The notes beneath the pieces are model-generated. The model searched no databases. It was not told the DNA's origin and was given only the letters and a program-made list of their open reading frames with translations. This document shows, piece after piece, positions 26,268 through 37,523 of a stretch of DNA of 49,291 nucleotides. Location: the IMG/VR virus record IMGVR_UViG_3300016457_000036, positions 71,253-120,543 of that record, one strand, 5' to 3'. Position numbers and translations under genes: made by a program. The stretch comes from a virus. The first letter of the stretch is position 1. Each line of letters opens with the position of its first letter.

Positions 26268-28580
26268 TTATTGTTCTCCTCTGTTTTTAGTAAATTCTGA
26301 ATACTGAGCTTTTCGTAGATCTGCTCTCTCTTTATCCGCTCTTGCCTCTGCATCGTTAGTAGCTTTAAACTCTTCCGACTCCATCTGATTAGATGCTGCA
26401 AATTCCTGGTCTTCTATCTGACGTTTACGGCGTACACCGCTTCTGTCATCTACAAAATTTTGGTCAAGCTGATCTCTTTCAGATACTGTTTTCTGAGCAT
26501 TTGCTGAAGCTAAATTCGCGTTAGCTGCAGCAAGTGCAGTATTAGCTCTTGCTAATTCTGCTTGTGCTATTGATAAATCAGCTTTAGCAGCTTTCATACT
26601 CATATCAATCTCATTCTCTTCAGAACGGCTAATACGCTCGATGATACGACTATCAGCTTCTTCAAGATCTTTCATAAGTTTATCATTCTCTAGCTTAGCG
26701 TTCTGTAACTGTAAATTTAATAACTCATCTTGACGTGGATCTACTTGTGGTTCGTAACTTTCGACCGCTTCTGCAAGACCTGGCATTTTCCATAACTCTG
26801 CAATTTTCACGTAGTGCATCTTAGCTATAGCAGGATCCATATTGGCCGCGTTAGTCTGCATGAGTGTCATAAGCTTATCTGCTGTTTCGTTGTCCTTCTC
26901 AGGAGTAGATACATCAATAATAAGATCAAAATCACCCGCTAGATCATCACGACGTACAGTTACAAATTCTTTATTAGTAACACGTACAACTTCTTCCTCA
27001 CTTAGGAACTCCTGGTTCATAGCAATAGTCATACGCCCCATATCAACAAATAGCTCACTCAATCTACGTAGTACACTTAGTTCACGTTTAGCTGTTGCAT
27101 CCATCGCTGAACGTACACCTGTTGCTGTTGAGTTGAGTGCTGAGCCACCTGCGCCTGTATTAAATGGACGAGTACCTGTAAGTGCTTCTGCATCTGCTGT
27201 TTGCATAGCAATCATATCACCTACACTATTAGGAATATCATCTACAGCTTGTTTAAAGATAGCAGTCTTTGCACTCATACCGCCACGATGGTATACAGTA
27301 TTACCCTTCTCGTAGTTGTTCTTCTGAGTAGGGCTTGGAAAGAAGTTTTCATCAATGAATGTCTGACCGACCGCTACAGATGCAGTAATATCTTGTGCTG
27401 CTCTTGTCATACGTCCGATAGTTTCTTGATTTTCTAAAAGGATCTCTGCATCAGGCTCACCGTGTATCTCCTGTTTGACAGGCATGTATACAGCAAGGCT
27501 AAATGGAATACGATTATGTGGAAAAGGATTTTCACTCATACGTACCATGATATTGTTAATGTAAGTAGCTACGATACTAACTAGCTCACCGGTGCCATGA
27601 ATGTCCCAATAACCCCAATACTCATAAGCACGTAATTTCTTACGGGCTTTATCTTGGTAGTTAAAGTCATTAGCTCCATCTGACATAAATTCATCGTCGA
27701 TAGACTCAGGGCTTCCACCCTCTTTAAGTCTGTTAAGATTATGGTAGAAACCACTTTCTTCGATAACTTCGTCTCCTGTTTCAGGATCTTGTGTTACTGT
27801 TTTAGTGTATTCATCTTTTTTAAGTGTTGCCCAATCCATATCATATTCGTGTACTAAGAAGTTAGCATTAGCCATAATACCTTCACAGGTAGGATCAATA
27901 GTAACATTCGCAGAGATACATACTTCATACGAAGGCTGATTTACAACAAGCGTCTCACGCTCTACATAAACCTTCTCTGTGCCTTTTTGCATAGGCTCAC
28001 CCATCTCCATACGAGCTTGAGCTTCTTCTTCTGTCATCTGACCGGCTTGAACAGCTTCTTGCATCATTTGTAGAGACTCTTCAGGAGTAGCAAAAACAGG
28101 CTGCTCTTCTTCTACTACTTTGATACCGTATTCAGATTCCCATCCTGTCTTAACAATAACAGTACCTTCATCTACATCACACCGAACAATATCGCCTACT
28201 AGTTTAACTTTAGGTACTTTTGTAGCCCATTGATAGTTAAGTAATAGGCTGTTTTGTTTAGCTGCTTCTATATCCTCGAATGTACGTGGTTGTACATCAT
28301 ACATGTCTGCAGTATTTAAGAAAGGTTCTTCTAGTGCGGGATATTTCCACTCGTTCTGCTTACGAACTACAAGTGGTCGAGAGGTACTCTTACCGGGCTT
28401 GGAAGCAGTGATTTTTTTACCGCCCTCTCTAGTGAGTTTCCACCCTCTAAGATTATCGCGGAAATCTTCCTGAGCAGACTCAGCTTCTTTTCTATCGTAA
28501 TCAAGATCACTTACACTTGGTTCGTTTTTCCACTCAGTAATTTGACTACTTGTAACCGATGCATCAGCTGACTCATTCAT
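26268..28580 (-). CDS. Portal protein, N4 gp59-like, 770 aa
   Basis: The portal is the dodecameric ring at one capsid vertex through which DNA is packaged and ejected. Length (770 versus about 763 in N4) and layout fit the N4 type: after a charged N-terminus, residues 85-118 read EPFLNTADMYDVQPRTFED and then LLNYQW. A core follows with INNIMVRMSENPFPHNRIPF and PVKQEIHGEPDAEILLENQE. The sequence GAGGSALNSTATGVRSAMDA near residue 485 precedes the crown. The C-terminal third (about 625-730) is a long Ala/Glu/Lys coiled coil. The ATG at 28580 follows AGAGGAGG. The gene heads the head module downstream of the promoter at 28908-28937. Confidence 0.9.
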   Translation of the reverse strand: MNESADASVTSSQITEWKNEPSVSDLDYDRKEAESAQEDFRDNLRGWKLTREGGKKITASKPGKSTSRPLVVRKQNEWKYPALEEPFLNTADMYDVQPRTFEDIEAAKQNSLLLNYQWATKVPKVKLVGDIVRCDVDEGTVIVKTGWESEYGIKVVEEEQPVFATPEESLQMMQEAVQAGQMTEEEAQARMEMGEPMQKGTEKVYVERETLVVNQPSYEVCISANVTIDPTCEGIMANANFLVHEYDMDWATLKKDEYTKTVTQDPETGDEVIEESGFYHNLNRLKEGGSPESIDDEFMSDGANDFNYQDKARKKLRAYEYWGYWDIHGTGELVSIVATYINNIMVRMSENPFPHNRIPFSLAVYMPVKQEIHGEPDAEILLENQETIGRMTRAAQDITASVAVGQTFIDENFFPSPTQKNNYEKGNTVYHRGGMSAKTAIFKQAVDDIPNSVGDMIAMQTADAEALTGTRPFNTGAGGSALNSTATGVRSAMDATAKRELSVLRRLSELFVDMGRMTIAMNQEFLSEEEVVRVTNKEFVTVRRDDLAGDFDLIIDVSTPEKDNETADKLMTLMQTNAANMDPAIAKMHYVKIAELWKMPGLAEAVESYEPQVDPRQDELLNLQLQNAKLENDKLMKDLEEADSRIIERISRSEENEIDMSMKAAKADLSIAQAELARANTALAAANANLASANAQKTVSERDQLDQNFVDDRSGVRRKRQIEDQEFAASNQMESEEFKATNDAEARADKERADLRKAQYSEFTKNRGEQ

Positions 28581-28606
28581 GCTGCCTCCTCTTAAAATTT
28601 TGTTGT

Positions 28607-28873
28607 TTAGCAGAGGTGGAATATGCCACCGACAATTTGGACATCCCCATAATACCCATAGTCTTCTCCTGCTATAGCATCAATAAGTGAAGGAACACCA
28701 CCACTCGCCCATAACAAATTAAAGCTTCCATCTTCTACACAATGAATTACACCGTTAGTATGATATGCACCCGCTCCTAGATTGACTTTACCTTCAACTA
28801 AAGGCACAGCCTGTATATCTTTACCGGCTACATCTGACTCTAGTCCTATCTGCGGTATTCTTGGTAATGGCAT
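28607..28873 (-). CDS. Small head-module protein, 88 aa
   Basis: This unrecognised protein is rich in Gly, Val and Ile with predicted short beta strands: QAVPLVEGKVNLGAGAYH, then NGVIHCVEDGSFNLLWASGG, ending in VGGIFHLC. It has no membrane segment. It is the first gene after the promoter at 28908-28937 and precedes the portal by 26 bases, so it is probably expressed with head proteins. It may be a small virion decoration or assembly protein. An AAAGGA ribosome site supports the ATG at 28873. Confidence 0.7.
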   Translation of the reverse strand: MPLPRIPQIGLESDVAGKDIQAVPLVEGKVNLGAGAYHTNGVIHCVEDGSFNLLWASGGVPSLIDAIAGEDYGYYGDVQIVGGIFHLC

Positions 28874-28907
28874 AGTATTTCCTTTTAAAATATATTATAT
28901 TTACTCG

Positions 28908-28937
28908 ATTATAGCATACTCTAGTTTAAGCTGTAAA
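28908..28937 (-). promoter_or_regulatory. Sigma70-type promoter with extended -10 ahead of the head module
   Basis: Read on the minus strand: TTTACA (28937-28932, five of six to TTGACA), an 18-base spacer, and TGCTATAAT (28916-28908), a perfect extended -10. Transcription should begin near 28902, about 30 bases before the ATG at 28873. The -35 lies inside the last codons of the endolysin gene. N4 late genes are read by host sigma70 RNA polymerase, which fits. Confidence 0.7.
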
Positions 28938-29336
28938 AGTTACTAAAGTTTCTTCATTTCGTATATCTATATGTACCCAACTTGTTCCGAGTTCTAATCC
29001 TTTAATAGTAGGATACAACCCAGGATTTTCTAATATGTCTGAGCGTACTTTATTAGAGCTATACTCACTAAACTTCATGTCTACTGCTCTCATAAAACTG
29101 TGCATACTTGTAGGGGAGTAATAAGAACTATCCGGTGTACGCAGTCCTGACCACTGTCTACTCCCACCCCATACATAGTTATTGATCGTAATTGTTCCTT
29201 TAGGAAATCGCTCTTTAATAGTATCAATAGCCTTTATAAGATCTGCAGGAATATACCGCCAAGCACTTTCACCTTTTTTCTCATATATAGCTTTTGATAC
29301 TAACTCATGGATTTTAAAATATTTACTTACTTGCAT
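28926..29336 (-). CDS. Endolysin, M15-type peptidase (D,D-carboxypeptidase/L-Ala-D-Glu peptidase-like), 136 aa
   Basis: The peptidase M15 zinc-site pattern is visible: S77-M-H79-x4-A84-V-D86 corresponds to SxHxxGxAxD, and WVHID near the end supplies H122. Upstream, SGLRTPDSSYYSP resembles the sequence leading to this motif in phage M15 endolysins. The family cleaves peptide stems of peptidoglycan. One deviation is Met82 where Gly is usual. There is no signal peptide, so it would need the holin to reach the wall. It overlaps the preceding membrane protein gene by 10 bases and closes the lysis cassette. N4 itself uses an unrelated glycosidase at this location. Confidence 0.8.
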   Translation of the reverse strand: MQVSKYFKIHELVSKAIYEKKGESAWRYIPADLIKAIDTIKERFPKGTITINNYVWGGSRQWSGLRTPDSSYYSPTSMHSFMRAVDMKFSEYSSNKVRSDILENPGLYPTIKGLELGTSWVHIDIRNEETLVTFTA

Positions 29337-29653
29337 TTTATTCCTTTAGGATGTGTTTTATTTGTTTTATAGTACTCTTCTTTAGTGAGATAGTGAGAAT
29401 TTATTCTAATCACTTTCTCATCAAGACGAATAAAATTATGCCTATTTTCTACTATCCATTTTACCTGTTCTTTGTTCTGTTCTTTATTTTGTGTTCTGAA
29501 TTGCTGTGTAGCATCTCTGTACTCTTCAGATTTAGCCCTATCTGCAGTAGTTGTCACATACAGCGTAAATAAGCCCATCACAGTAATAAGAACAATAGTA
29601 GGCAATACTTTGTTTACAAACCAATCAGTAGCATCATTTAATCCATTACTCAT
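29327..29653 (-). CDS. Single-pass membrane protein in the lysis cassette (holin or antiholin candidate), 108 aa
   Basis: One hydrophobic segment (residues about 15-35, KVLPTIVLITVMGLFTLYV) is followed by a charged, Gln/Asn/Glu-rich coiled tail with basic residues at the end (GIKCK). It overlaps the outer spanin stop codon (ATGA) and the endolysin start. A single membrane span with a soluble tail occurs in class III holins and antiholins. It could also regulate the other holin candidate (30186-30392). No SAR-type endolysin feature is visible. Confidence 0.7.
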   Translation of the reverse strand: MSNGLNDATDWFVNKVLPTIVLITVMGLFTLYVTTTADRAKSEEYRDATQQFRTQNKEQNKEQVKWIVENRHNFIRLDEKVIRINSHYLTKEEYYKTNKTHPKGIKCK

Positions 29654-29880
29654 CTACATACCTTTATTTTCTCTTCATACTCACCTATACATCTTACTAA
29701 TTCAATAATAAGATCTTGATCAGTCATATCCTGTAATTCAACAGGAGTTCGTTTACAGTGTACTTCCGGTACGATACATGGAACAGTGACTACAACTTCT
29801 TTAGGAACAATGATTTCTCTAGTCGCACATCCACTAAAAACCATGAGTACGAATACTGTCAATAATAGATGCAGTTTCAT
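29650..29880 (-). CDS. Outer-membrane spanin lipoprotein (Rz1-like), 76 aa
   Basis: The protein has an N-terminal signal (residues 2-16) ending in the lipobox FSGC, with Cys18 as the predicted lipidation site. The mature part is short and rich in Val, Pro and Cys. It overlaps the inner spanin gene by 47 bases in another frame, the classical Rz/Rz1 arrangement. O-spanins sit in the outer membrane, bind the i-spanin across the periplasm, and fuse the two membranes at lysis. This implies a Gram-negative host. Confidence 0.85.
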   Translation of the reverse strand: MKLHLLLTVFVLMVFSGCATREIIVPKEVVVTVPCIVPEVHCKRTPVELQDMTDQDLIIELVRCIGEYEEKIKVCR

Positions 29881-30184
29881 TACATTGCTCCTTAGTAAGA
29901 TTATGCTCTCTATAGACCACCTTTAAACGCTCGACCACTTCGATCTTGGTGATTATCTTCACTTCTGCTTTACGTGTCTCATAATCGATCTGAAGTGCTC
30001 TATACTTAACGTTTTGTTGCTCTAATGATAGCAGACATGTCTCTACATTAACAGTCGAAGCTAAATAATCTCTTGTTAATTCTTTAATCTCTGCTCGGTA
30101 GAACCATATAGCGATACCGGAAACAACTAAAAGTGTTCCAAGTACTGCTGATAGGTACATAAATAATTTACCGAGCATAGTCAT
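29834..30184 (-). CDS. Inner-membrane spanin (Rz-like), 116 aa
   Basis: One N-terminal transmembrane segment (residues about 6-28, FMYLSAVLGTLLVVSGIAIW) is followed by a periplasmic helical domain with coiled-coil character (EIKELTRDYLAST, then ETRKAEVKIITKIEVVERL). This is the standard i-spanin plan. Its 3' end overlaps the predicted lipoprotein spanin gene. A second ATG at 30178 is possible. The gene begins one base after the holin candidate stop codon (30186). Confidence 0.83.
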   Translation of the reverse strand: MTMLGKLFMYLSAVLGTLLVVSGIAIWFYRAEIKELTRDYLASTVNVETCLLSLEQQNVKYRALQIDYETRKAEVKIITKIEVVERLKVVYREHNLTKEQCNETASIIDSIRTHGF

Positions 30185-30185
30185 T

Positions 30186-30392
30186 TTAAGTATCCTGTGG
30201 AGTAGTGAAGTAGTTAGCTACTCCTAAAGATCCTAAGTATCCGATCACACCTGAAAAGATAGGCCAAAATGATACTACCTCAAATCCTCCTACATGAAAC
30301 CCAAACATAACTACAGAAAATATAATTACATATACATAAGAACTTATAAATACTGCTTTTCTTAGTCTGCTTTTACTTGCTGCTGTTATCAT
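30186..30392 (-). CDS. Holin candidate with two transmembrane segments, 68 aa
   Basis: A basic N-terminus (SKSRLRK) is followed by hydrophobic segments at about 13-33 and 39-60, and a short acidic tail. Small size, two membrane passes and position just before the spanin genes match a class II-type holin, which opens the inner membrane to release the endolysin. The neighbouring 108-aa single-pass protein is the alternative. Confidence 0.72.
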   Translation of the reverse strand: MITAASKSRLRKAVFISSYVYVIIFSVVMFGFHVGGFEVVSFWPIFSGVIGYLGSLGVANYFTTPQDT

Positions 30393-30395
30393 TTA

Positions 30396-30677
30396 CTAAG
30401 CCTCACTAAAATTAAGTACTGTGTAGACGGGATAATTTCCATCACTAGGTATATCTGCTAATTCTAGCACATCCCATTCTGCATCTGTAAATATTTCTAC
30501 AAGGTCTGTAATCATACCTGTGTCAAGTTTCGTACTTAGCACTATATCAATACTGTTATCAAGTTTAATAGGCTCTGACGCAAGCTTATTGTTAATAACT
30601 GCTACCCAATTCCATAGCAAGTTTTTAGCTTGCTGTCTCTGTGCGATAATACTCGGCTTTAATACTTTGTTACTCAT
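30396..30677 (-). CDS. Unknown small protein between fibre and lysis genes, 93 aa
   Basis: I do not recognise this soluble protein. It starts MSNKVLKPSIIAQRQQAKNL, with a helical first half and a more acidic beta-containing second half (TDAEWDVLELADIPSDGN). It lies 9 bases after the stop of the 2278-residue fibre gene and 3 bases before the holin candidate. It could be a fibre-associated protein or an assembly helper. No membrane segment or catalytic motif is visible. Confidence 0.65.
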   Translation of the reverse strand: MSNKVLKPSIIAQRQQAKNLLWNWVAVINNKLASEPIKLDNSIDIVLSTKLDTGMITDLVEIFTDAEWDVLELADIPSDGNYPVYTVLNFSEA

Positions 30678-30686
30678 CTTTTATCC

Positions 30687-33600
30687 TTATGGAAATATAG
30701 TGTTTTCTACAATCATCACTACTTGATGTGGTGTGATCGCCTGATACTTATAAGGCCCTAAGAAGAACACGTCTCCCGGTGCATAAGTAATCGAGTGATT
30801 GATGATAGGAAGACCTAGTAAGATCTCTACTGTCTCTCCTGCCACTACCGCTGTTTTAGCATTTCCAATATAGTTGTCAGTACGAGTAGCAGAGCTATCT
30901 ATGAACGTAATATCGTTCTTATTTACTGTGTCACCATTCATCATTAGCGCATAAGTAGCTCCAAAAATAACTGCTACTAACTGTGTTACTGCTGTATTAC
31001 TTGGTATAGTAGCAGTACTTGTATATAGCTTATTATAGTCAGAGGAAGGCGATGTTCCTTGTTCCCATATCTCATATTTATCTACTGTATTACGTACCAC
31101 ACTATAACGTAGCCCTGAAGCCGATTGCATAGTAGTCGCAGCTTCACCTAATAACGTACCCGGTGTACTGTTGTATTGGCTAATACTTCCACCTGGTGAA
31201 TAAGTAGCTGAGAATGTTTTAAATACACCCGGAGAAATTTCTACTTGGCTTATTAAAGTTCTGTTAATAACACTGAATCCTGCTAATCGTTCAGCTGCAA
31301 TAACAAACGAAAGAGAATTAGTCAGGTCATCATAACGTCCTGTACCAAAAGTAGGTTTATACCATGAGGCTTCTCTCCAATAGCAGGAGTAAGTTTCAGT
31401 AATCATAGCAATAACTATATTGTCACCTTCACTTCGTACTTCTATTTTAGATGGAACTGAAGCAGGTGTCATGTTAATAGCATTATAATCGTTAGTATCT
31501 AATTGATTACCGTTAGAGATCTTTCCATAGTTATTGTAAACATTTCCGTCTGTTTCAATCCATGCCCATACAATGTGATGTTCTCCTGAAGCATATGCAA
31601 TACCACCGGATATAACATTGTTAGAATCTCTTGGTAAGTACTGAGAACCACTTGATACAGTAATACCATCACTATTAAGAATATGCGTATGGAAATAACC
31701 ACTAGCTGTTACCCATGCAACAGCTACATATGTACTATCAATCTGACAAGTTGAAATACTTATTACATTTCCGGCAGTCGGTATAACTGCTTCAGTACCC
31801 CATACTATGCTACCATTGGACTGAGCAGCGCCTGGCTTATAAAAGATAGTATCTGCAGTTGCATCCGTATAAATAACAATACCTACGTTTCCTGCAATAA
31901 ATACCATCTCATGTAACTCTACGTTTCTAGTAGTGAACTCACTCGCGCCTTCGCCACCTGTCGCCGGATATGCTTGAGCTTGTCCATTAATATCTAAAGA
32001 TACCTCAGCAAACTCTGCAAGTGACGTACTAGCAATAGTACTTAATTTATATTGTGGAACAAGTCTAAAATCTACATCTTCATAAGGTTTTAACTCTACA
32101 ACTACATTTTCTTTGCCGGCTATTTCTACATTTTCCATGTTAAAACGTAATTGTGTATTGTCATCATTATGCACATTAAAGTTATCTTGATGGAAAGTTC
32201 CACTTGCTGTCAATGATCCAACAATTCCTGTCTTACTTTCTCTGCTATCTGAATAGTCTTCATCTGCAGTAGGTTTAACAATTACTGCTTTTCCACTATT
32301 GGTATAGCTATCTAATGTATGGAAAATTACTGAACCGATAGGAGTAAAATATTCATAACTTGGAGTACGGCGAAGCATGAAAGCAACTTCAGCTAATGCT
32401 CCGTTTCTAGCGTCTTCTGCTGTAGGATAGTAAGTATCTCCTGCTACTCCTACAATAGGATAATCAAGACCAACAGACGCAAAGTAATGATAACTTACGT
32501 ATGTATCATTAGGTGCCTCTACTAGGTCCCCTATAGTACCTGTAACAGGATTATACGCTATACGCTCTCCTGCATAATCAGTACCTACTGAACCATTTGT
32601 AATGATAGGAAGAGAAGTAGCCGCTGAAATTTTACCTGCCGTGTTAAGCCTATACAGAATAGGTATCTCAGCTATTGGTGATAACACTTGTGAAGTATTT
32701 GCTGTGGCATGTGAATGATTAGCTAGAGCTATTATTCCATCTTCTACACTGAACTGTAAGTGAGTATCAGATGTACCGTCTTGATCTGCTAAGATATTTT
32801 CTAGGGCTAATCCATTTATATATGATGCACCATTAATATTAATGAATGACTCTCTTGTAGAAGCTGCCATATCATATGGGTATCGTAAGTCTGATACATG
32901 CACAATATTTCCGGTAGCCGGATCCTTAAGTATTCTTGCTACAACAGCAGTGTTAAACTTAATCGCTTGATCCAAGTCAAATATCGCTTCTTCAATCTCT
33001 ACTAAATTACTTGCTGAGTCTAGTACGATTAAAACACTTTCAGTAGTTAGTGTACAAGTTATCGTTTTACTTGCAGTAACAACTTTTTTAACGCTATATG
33101 TGAATACAGTATATTCTGCGCCTACCGGTGCAAGCGTAAGTTCTTTAGTACCGTAGTTAAAACTAATAGCAGCATCTGCCGAATTTTCAAAGCCTGAAAT
33201 AATTTCATTCTTACCATCGAGAGATCCTATAAGGTCAGCTTGATTTTCAAGTGATCCTCCTACATTACCCCAATCAACAGTTGGTACTTTAAAGACAAGA
33301 CCAAGTTCATCCGCACTTACAGTAGGTACTTGCTCTGCATGGCCTGTATAGTCAGTTGGTGTGTCAGTGAGCTCTAAGAACGTACTTGCTGATGCAGTTG
33401 CTCCTGAGCCTCCTGTAGCTTCTATGACACTAATGAAACGTGCTCTGCCTTCTGCCCACTCACTACGAGTTTTTTCTGCCACTATATAACCAAGTAAGAT
33501 AGAGTTTCCTAAGAGCATCGGTACATCAGTATTTGCATGGTCAATACCAATACTTGCTATAGCTGTATCAAAGTTATCAAGCAAGTTCTGCCCGTACATA

Positions 33601-36600
33601 ATCCAAAAATTATCGCGTTGATCAATATATAAACGCTGAATAGTAGTAGCTACTGAATTACCTGGTACTGCTACAACTCCTGTGCCGTCATCATACATAG
33701 ACGGATCCATAAGAGTAGTCTCAGCAGATACAACAGTGAAGTCTCTGTTTGTATATCTAAATGGTAATGCAAGAACTTCAGCAAAAGATTCTCTGTGAGG
33801 ATCTTTCTTATTTACATGCCAATTACGGTTCATTTCCCATACAACACCTGCTTCTCTATCAAGTTCAAATACTCCGCTTTCTGTGACTTTACCACCACCT
33901 TGTGTGAATGATGGCCCTATAACCATCTTAATGAACTCAGTAAGAGACGCTGCGGCATTATTTACAACAACCGGTGCAGAGATTTCTCCCCATGTTGTAC
34001 CATTAAAAATAGCGTATCCTAAGTATACTTCATCTCTTGCTACTGAGGGAGACGGAGTAACCGCATACTGTTTAAGAAGCGCAAGATTAGTATTAACTAT
34101 AGGTCCTACTGAGCCACTATCTGCGAGTGTAAAGTGAACTGTTTCTCCTGCAGTAGGAGCAACTGTAACGATAGGTGCTTGCAACGTATTCCATGAAAGA
34201 CTTATTGAAGTTGGTACAGCACTTGGGACAGTAAAAGAATCAATAATAACACCTTGTCCTGCTATGACCTCAATATCAAGTCCTCCGTTTACTATGTTAA
34301 GTTCGCCACCATCACTTAATCCTGTAGGCTTAGCCTCCGTTACCTTTGATGATTTAGGAGTAAACTCAATAGCATCGCCGGCTTGATTTATACTCAGCAT
34401 TTTATCTGCTGCATCTGTGTAATCTACCGGAGTATCTTGTAAACTTGTAAATGTGGCGTAGGTAGTAGCTATAATTTTTTCATCTAGCACTCTACCTTGA
34501 TTAGCAGACAACGCTGCAAATGGATCAGTAGAAACTAGGTTATCAATTACATCTAATGTAGGTGATGATGAGCTTCCACCGGAACCTGACTCAGAAGTAG
34601 CTACTAAGTCCCAATCACCACTAACTTCTGCATGTTGAAACTGTAGATCAAAACCATATGCGTTAGTCTCTTTACCTGCTTCAGATACTCCATCAAATTC
34701 TAGGAAACCAACAACAGTTGCAAATGAAGGAGAGATAGCCCATGTGTTAGTTTCTTCTACATATTGAGTAGCTTGTGCAACCGGTACAGTTATTTCAGTA
34801 TTTGTAGCTTCAGAGACTAGAGGAATACCTATAGCACCTGAACTAATTCTAGTGACAACATACTGTGTAAAACCTGGAGCGGATAAATCAGGTGCTCCCA
34901 CTACACGAAAGGTAATTGAACGATCAGGATTATTTGTCTGTACAAATTGGAATGTACTTTCAGGAATGACACCCGCTAACTCTGTTGTTCTATCCACACT
35001 ATCAAGATCTGTGTTATGAATACGTAGTAATGTTTCTTGAGAATTTGTATTCCACCCATTGAAAAGAGGTAAGTTATTATTATCTTTACCTTCGTATATC
35101 CATCCACCTGTTGCTGTAGTCTCTGAACCTGTATTTATAGCTTCGATAGTGAGTTTTAAAATAGTACCGGCTAAAATAAGGTTCATTCCCATTGCAATAT
35201 CTACCCATCCATCAGCAAATATACTAGTAGTCTCATCTGTTCTGACAAGAGGATTAGCAGGATCTGTAATGTCAGCCACAATAAATCTATAGTCAGTAGT
35301 AGCAGTTACTTCCGGTAGCCACACACGTAGTGATTTAACCCATCCTGCTTGTGTAAACGTGTAAGTCTGCCCTGAGTGTACAGAAGAAACATTTTGAAGA
35401 GTATTCCATAATGGAATATCTTTTAAAGAGAAAACAGGATCACCATTAGGCTGTGGAGCAGGTCTAGTAGTAGTTGTTTTATTAGCTATTGTAGTCCATG
35501 CTCCGTCACGTACTAAATCATTCTTGTTATACTCTGCAGATACCCATATACCGCGCCAAATAATTCTTGTTTCTATCTCGGTCTGTGCGGCAGTGCTGAC
35601 AGGCTTATTCACGTCTGTTGTATTATCCACTTCACTAAGCCCAACTTGAGTCTTAGTAACGACGTGAGGGTTTGTAGTACTTCCTGTGTGAGCAGTAAGT
35701 GCTGTAACATCCGCTTTTAGATCAAGAGCAGTTTGCCCTGCAAAACTTACAGGTTTGTTTATATCACTTGTATTATTTACATTACTAAGCCCTACCTGTG
35801 TTTTTGTCACGACATGAGGATTAGCGTTATCGTTGAGATGAGCAGTAAATTCTGTATCATCTACTTTAAGATCGAGTGCAGTCTGTGTTTCTGTAGAAAC
35901 AGGCTTATCTGTATCACTCGTATTATCTACTTGATCTAATCCTACCTGCGTTTTTGTCACTACATGGGGATTAAGTGTAGATGTTTCGTGTGCTGTAAAA
36001 ACAGAATCATCTGTTTTAAGATCTAGTGCTGTTTGAGTAGCAGTACTTACCGGTTTATCTGCGTCAGCTGTATTGTTCGCTACAGACAAGCCTACTTGAG
36101 CTTTTGTGACTGCGTGAGGATTACCTGTATTGTTTTCATGTGCTGTAAGATCAGTACCATCAGCTTTTAGATCTAACGCAGTTTGCGTAGCTGTCGATAC
36201 AGGTTTATCAGCATCACTTGTATTATCTACTGAATCAAGTCCTACCATGTCTTTATTTACAGCATGGGGATTACCTGTAGTATCGGCCATGTGTACGTCT
36301 ACATCAGAACTATCGTAAATTGTATCTGTACTACTGATAATAGGATTAGCTGCATCTGTCTTATCTATTGATACATTAGTACCTGCTACCACATCATCAA
36401 GCTTACTATCTAGTGCTGCTTGTAAATCCGTTTGATCGGAAAGAGTTCCATTAATAACACCCCATATACTAGGTCCTTCAGGACCGATTGGCCCTTGTAT
36501 TCCATCTGAGCCTTGTGGTCCAATAGGACCTATAGGACCTGCTATTCCTTGTATACCTTGTGGACCAATAGGACCAACACTTCCTTGAGCACCTGTCTGA

Positions 36601-37523
36601 CCTGGTACACCTTGTGGTCCGGCAACAGTAGAGTCTGCTCCTGTGTCACCTTGTGGGCCGATAGGACCGGGTACAGTAGAGTCTGAGCCATCTGCTCCAT
36701 CAACACCTTTAGCACCTTGTTGTCCTATTTGTCCTTGCGCACCTTGAATACCATCGTTACCTTGTGGTCCTTGAATTCCTGCAGGACCTGATGGACCGGT
36801 ATTTCCTGTTTCGCCTTTAGGTCCAACAATAGGTCCTATGTTAGTCCAATTAGCAGGACCTGCTCCTAGTCCATTCGAGACGAAAGCATCGTTCTCTTTA
36901 TAATCATCAGGAATTGTTCCGCCTGTCTCATTAACAAGCCAAATATCTCCTGCTACACCTTCAGTAGTCATGATGTCATAGTAAGTATCTATCCCGACAA
37001 TAATAATACCTGCTCCTGCGTCACCGTCTTGACCATCTTCACCGTCAGGTCCTTGTGGTCCAGGGTATCCTTGAATACCTGCAACACCTTGTGATCCTTG
37101 CTGTCCTTGGTCTCCTGCAACACCTTGTACGCCATTAGAACCATCCGCTCCGTCAGTACCTGTATTACCTGTATCACCTTTAACACCACGAATACCACGC
37201 TGACCTTGTGGTCCTTCTGAGCCTACCACACCTTGAGGTCCTTGTACACCCTGTGGACCTTCAGGACCTATTGGACCGACTATACCGTCATTAGGAGTAA
37301 TATCTTGCCACATACCTGCAGTCTTTTTCCAAATACGTTCTTCTGTTCCGTATTGACTATAAAGATCACCATCTTGACCATAAGTATTATTAGGGGTTGT
37401 AGTCCCTTTGAACGCTACTTTATCTTCAACTATTGTTACTTCATCGTCAGTAGTAACACCGCCTAAGTTAATGTTAGTAGCCTCGCCACTATTTAAGTAT
37501 TCTTGTATATCTCTTGAAGCCAT
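30687..37523 (-). CDS. Giant tail fibre/appendage protein with collagen-like and NPH-QVGL repeats, 2278 aa
   Basis: Modules in order: a short N-terminal virion-attachment part; collagen-like Gly-X-Y repeats at about residues 78-169 and 228-354; five tandem 50-residue repeats of the form AH....NPH.VTK.QVGL..V(D/N)NT.D..KPVS (about 405-650); a module from about 650 shared with the 1847-aa protein (IWRG.W, then [16 protein letters not shown], ending in [12 protein letters not shown]); [13 protein letters not shown]; long beta-rich domains with parallel-strand character; and a C-terminal receptor-binding candidate. It would form trimeric fibres contacting the host surface. The ATG overlaps the upstream TAA by one base (TAATG). 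Confidence 0.87.
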   Translation of the reverse strand: MASRDIQEYLNSGEATNINLGGVTTDDEVTIVEDKVAFKGTTTPNNTYGQDGDLYSQYGTEERIWKKTAGMWQDITPNDGIVGPIGPEGPQGVQGPQGVVGSEGPQGQRGIRGVKGDTGNTGTDGADGSNGVQGVAGDQGQQGSQGVAGIQGYPGPQGPDGEDGQDGDAGAGIIIVGIDTYYDIMTTEGVAGDIWLVNETGGTIPDDYKENDAFVSNGLGAGPANWTNIGPIVGPKGETGNTGPSGPAGIQGPQGNDGIQGAQGQIGQQGAKGVDGADGSDSTVPGPIGPQGDTGADSTVAGPQGVPGQTGAQGSVGPIGPQGIQGIAGPIGPIGPQGSDGIQGPIGPEGPSIWGVINGTLSDQTDLQAALDSKLDDVVAGTNVSIDKTDAANPIISSTDTIYDSSDVDVHMADTTGNPHAVNKDMVGLDSVDNTSDADKPVSTATQTALDLKADGTDLTAHENNTGNPHAVTKAQVGLSVANNTADADKPVSTATQTALDLKTDDSVFTAHETSTLNPHVVTKTQVGLDQVDNTSDTDKPVSTETQTALDLKVDDTEFTAHLNDNANPHVVTKTQVGLSNVNNTSDINKPVSFAGQTALDLKADVTALTAHTGSTTNPHVVTKTQVGLSEVDNTTDVNKPVSTAAQTEIETRIIWRGIWVSAEYNKNDLVRDGAWTTIANKTTTTRPAPQPNGDPVFSLKDIPLWNTLQNVSSVHSGQTYTFTQAGWVKSLRVWLPEVTATTDYRFIVADITDPANPLVRTDETTSIFADGWVDIAMGMNLILAGTILKLTIEAINTGSETTATGGWIYEGKDNNNLPLFNGWNTNSQETLLRIHNTDLDSVDRTTELAGVIPESTFQFVQTNNPDRSITFRVVGAPDLSAPGFTQYVVTRISSGAIGIPLVSEATNTEITVPVAQATQYVEETNTWAISPSFATVVGFLEFDGVSEAGKETNAYGFDLQFQHAEVSGDWDLVATSESGSGGSSSSPTLDVIDNLVSTDPFAALSANQGRVLDEKIIATTYATFTSLQDTPVDYTDAADKMLSINQAGDAIEFTPKSSKVTEAKPTGLSDGGELNIVNGGLDIEVIAGQGVIIDSFTVPSAVPTSISLSWNTLQAPIVTVAPTAGETVHFTLADSGSVGPIVNTNLALLKQYAVTPSPSVARDEVYLGYAIFNGTTWGEISAPVVVNNAAASLTEFIKMVIGPSFTQGGGKVTESGVFELDREAGVVWEMNRNWHVNKKDPHRESFAEVLALPFRYTNRDFTVVSAETTLMDPSMYDDGTGVVAVPGNSVATTIQRLYIDQRDNFWIMYGQNLLDNFDTAIASIGIDHANTDVPMLLGNSILLGYIVAEKTRSEWAEGRARFISVIEATGGSGATASASTFLELTDTPTDYTGHAEQVPTVSADELGLVFKVPTVDWGNVGGSLENQADLIGSLDGKNEIISGFENSADAAISFNYGTKELTLAPVGAEYTVFTYSVKKVVTASKTITCTLTTESVLIVLDSASNLVEIEEAIFDLDQAIKFNTAVVARILKDPATGNIVHVSDLRYPYDMAASTRESFININGASYINGLALENILADQDGTSDTHLQFSVEDGIIALANHSHATANTSQVLSPIAEIPILYRLNTAGKISAATSLPIITNGSVGTDYAGERIAYNPVTGTIGDLVEAPNDTYVSYHYFASVGLDYPIVGVAGDTYYPTAEDARNGALAEVAFMLRRTPSYEYFTPIGSVIFHTLDSYTNSGKAVIVKPTADEDYSDSRESKTGIVGSLTASGTFHQDNFNVHNDDNTQLRFNMENVEIAGKENVVVELKPYEDVDFRLVPQYKLSTIASTSLAEFAEVSLDINGQAQAYPATGGEGASEFTTRNVELHEMVFIAGNVGIVIYTDATADTIFYKPGAAQSNGSIVWGTEAVIPTAGNVISISTCQIDSTYVAVAWVTASGYFHTHILNSDGITVSSGSQYLPRDSNNVISGGIAYASGEHHIVWAWIETDGNVYNNYGKISNGNQLDTNDYNAINMTPASVPSKIEVRSEGDNIVIAMITETYSCYWREASWYKPTFGTGRYDDLTNSLSFVIAAERLAGFSVINRTLISQVEISPGVFKTFSATYSPGGSISQYNSTPGTLLGEAATTMQSASGLRYSVVRNTVDKYEIWEQGTSPSSDYNKLYTSTATIPSNTAVTQLVAVIFGATYALMMNGDTVNKNDITFIDSSATRTDNYIGNAKTAVVAGETVEILLGLPIINHSITYAPGDVFFLGPYKYQAITPHQVVMIVENTIFP
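35570..36306 (-). repeat. Five tandem ~147-base repeats in the fibre gene
   Basis: Each unit encodes about 50 residues with the core NPH.V.K..VGL, NT.D..KPVS and QTALDLK. The units are similar in protein and DNA. This is a known phage tail-fibre repeat type and gives an easy site for recombination that changes fibre length. Confidence 0.85.
36460..37290 (-). repeat. Two collagen-like Gly-X-Y repeat tracts in the fibre gene
   Basis: Tracts at about 37290-37015 and 36840-36460 encode repeated Gly-X-Y with frequent GPQG, GPIGP and GADG units, separated by a short globular segment. Collagen-like tracts form triple helices and act as rigid shafts in trimeric phage fibres. Confidence 0.85.

Noticed and set aside
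35570-36306. Regularly spaced repeats as a CRISPR array
   Set aside because: The repeats are about 147 bases, in frame, and encode a known tail-fibre repeat.
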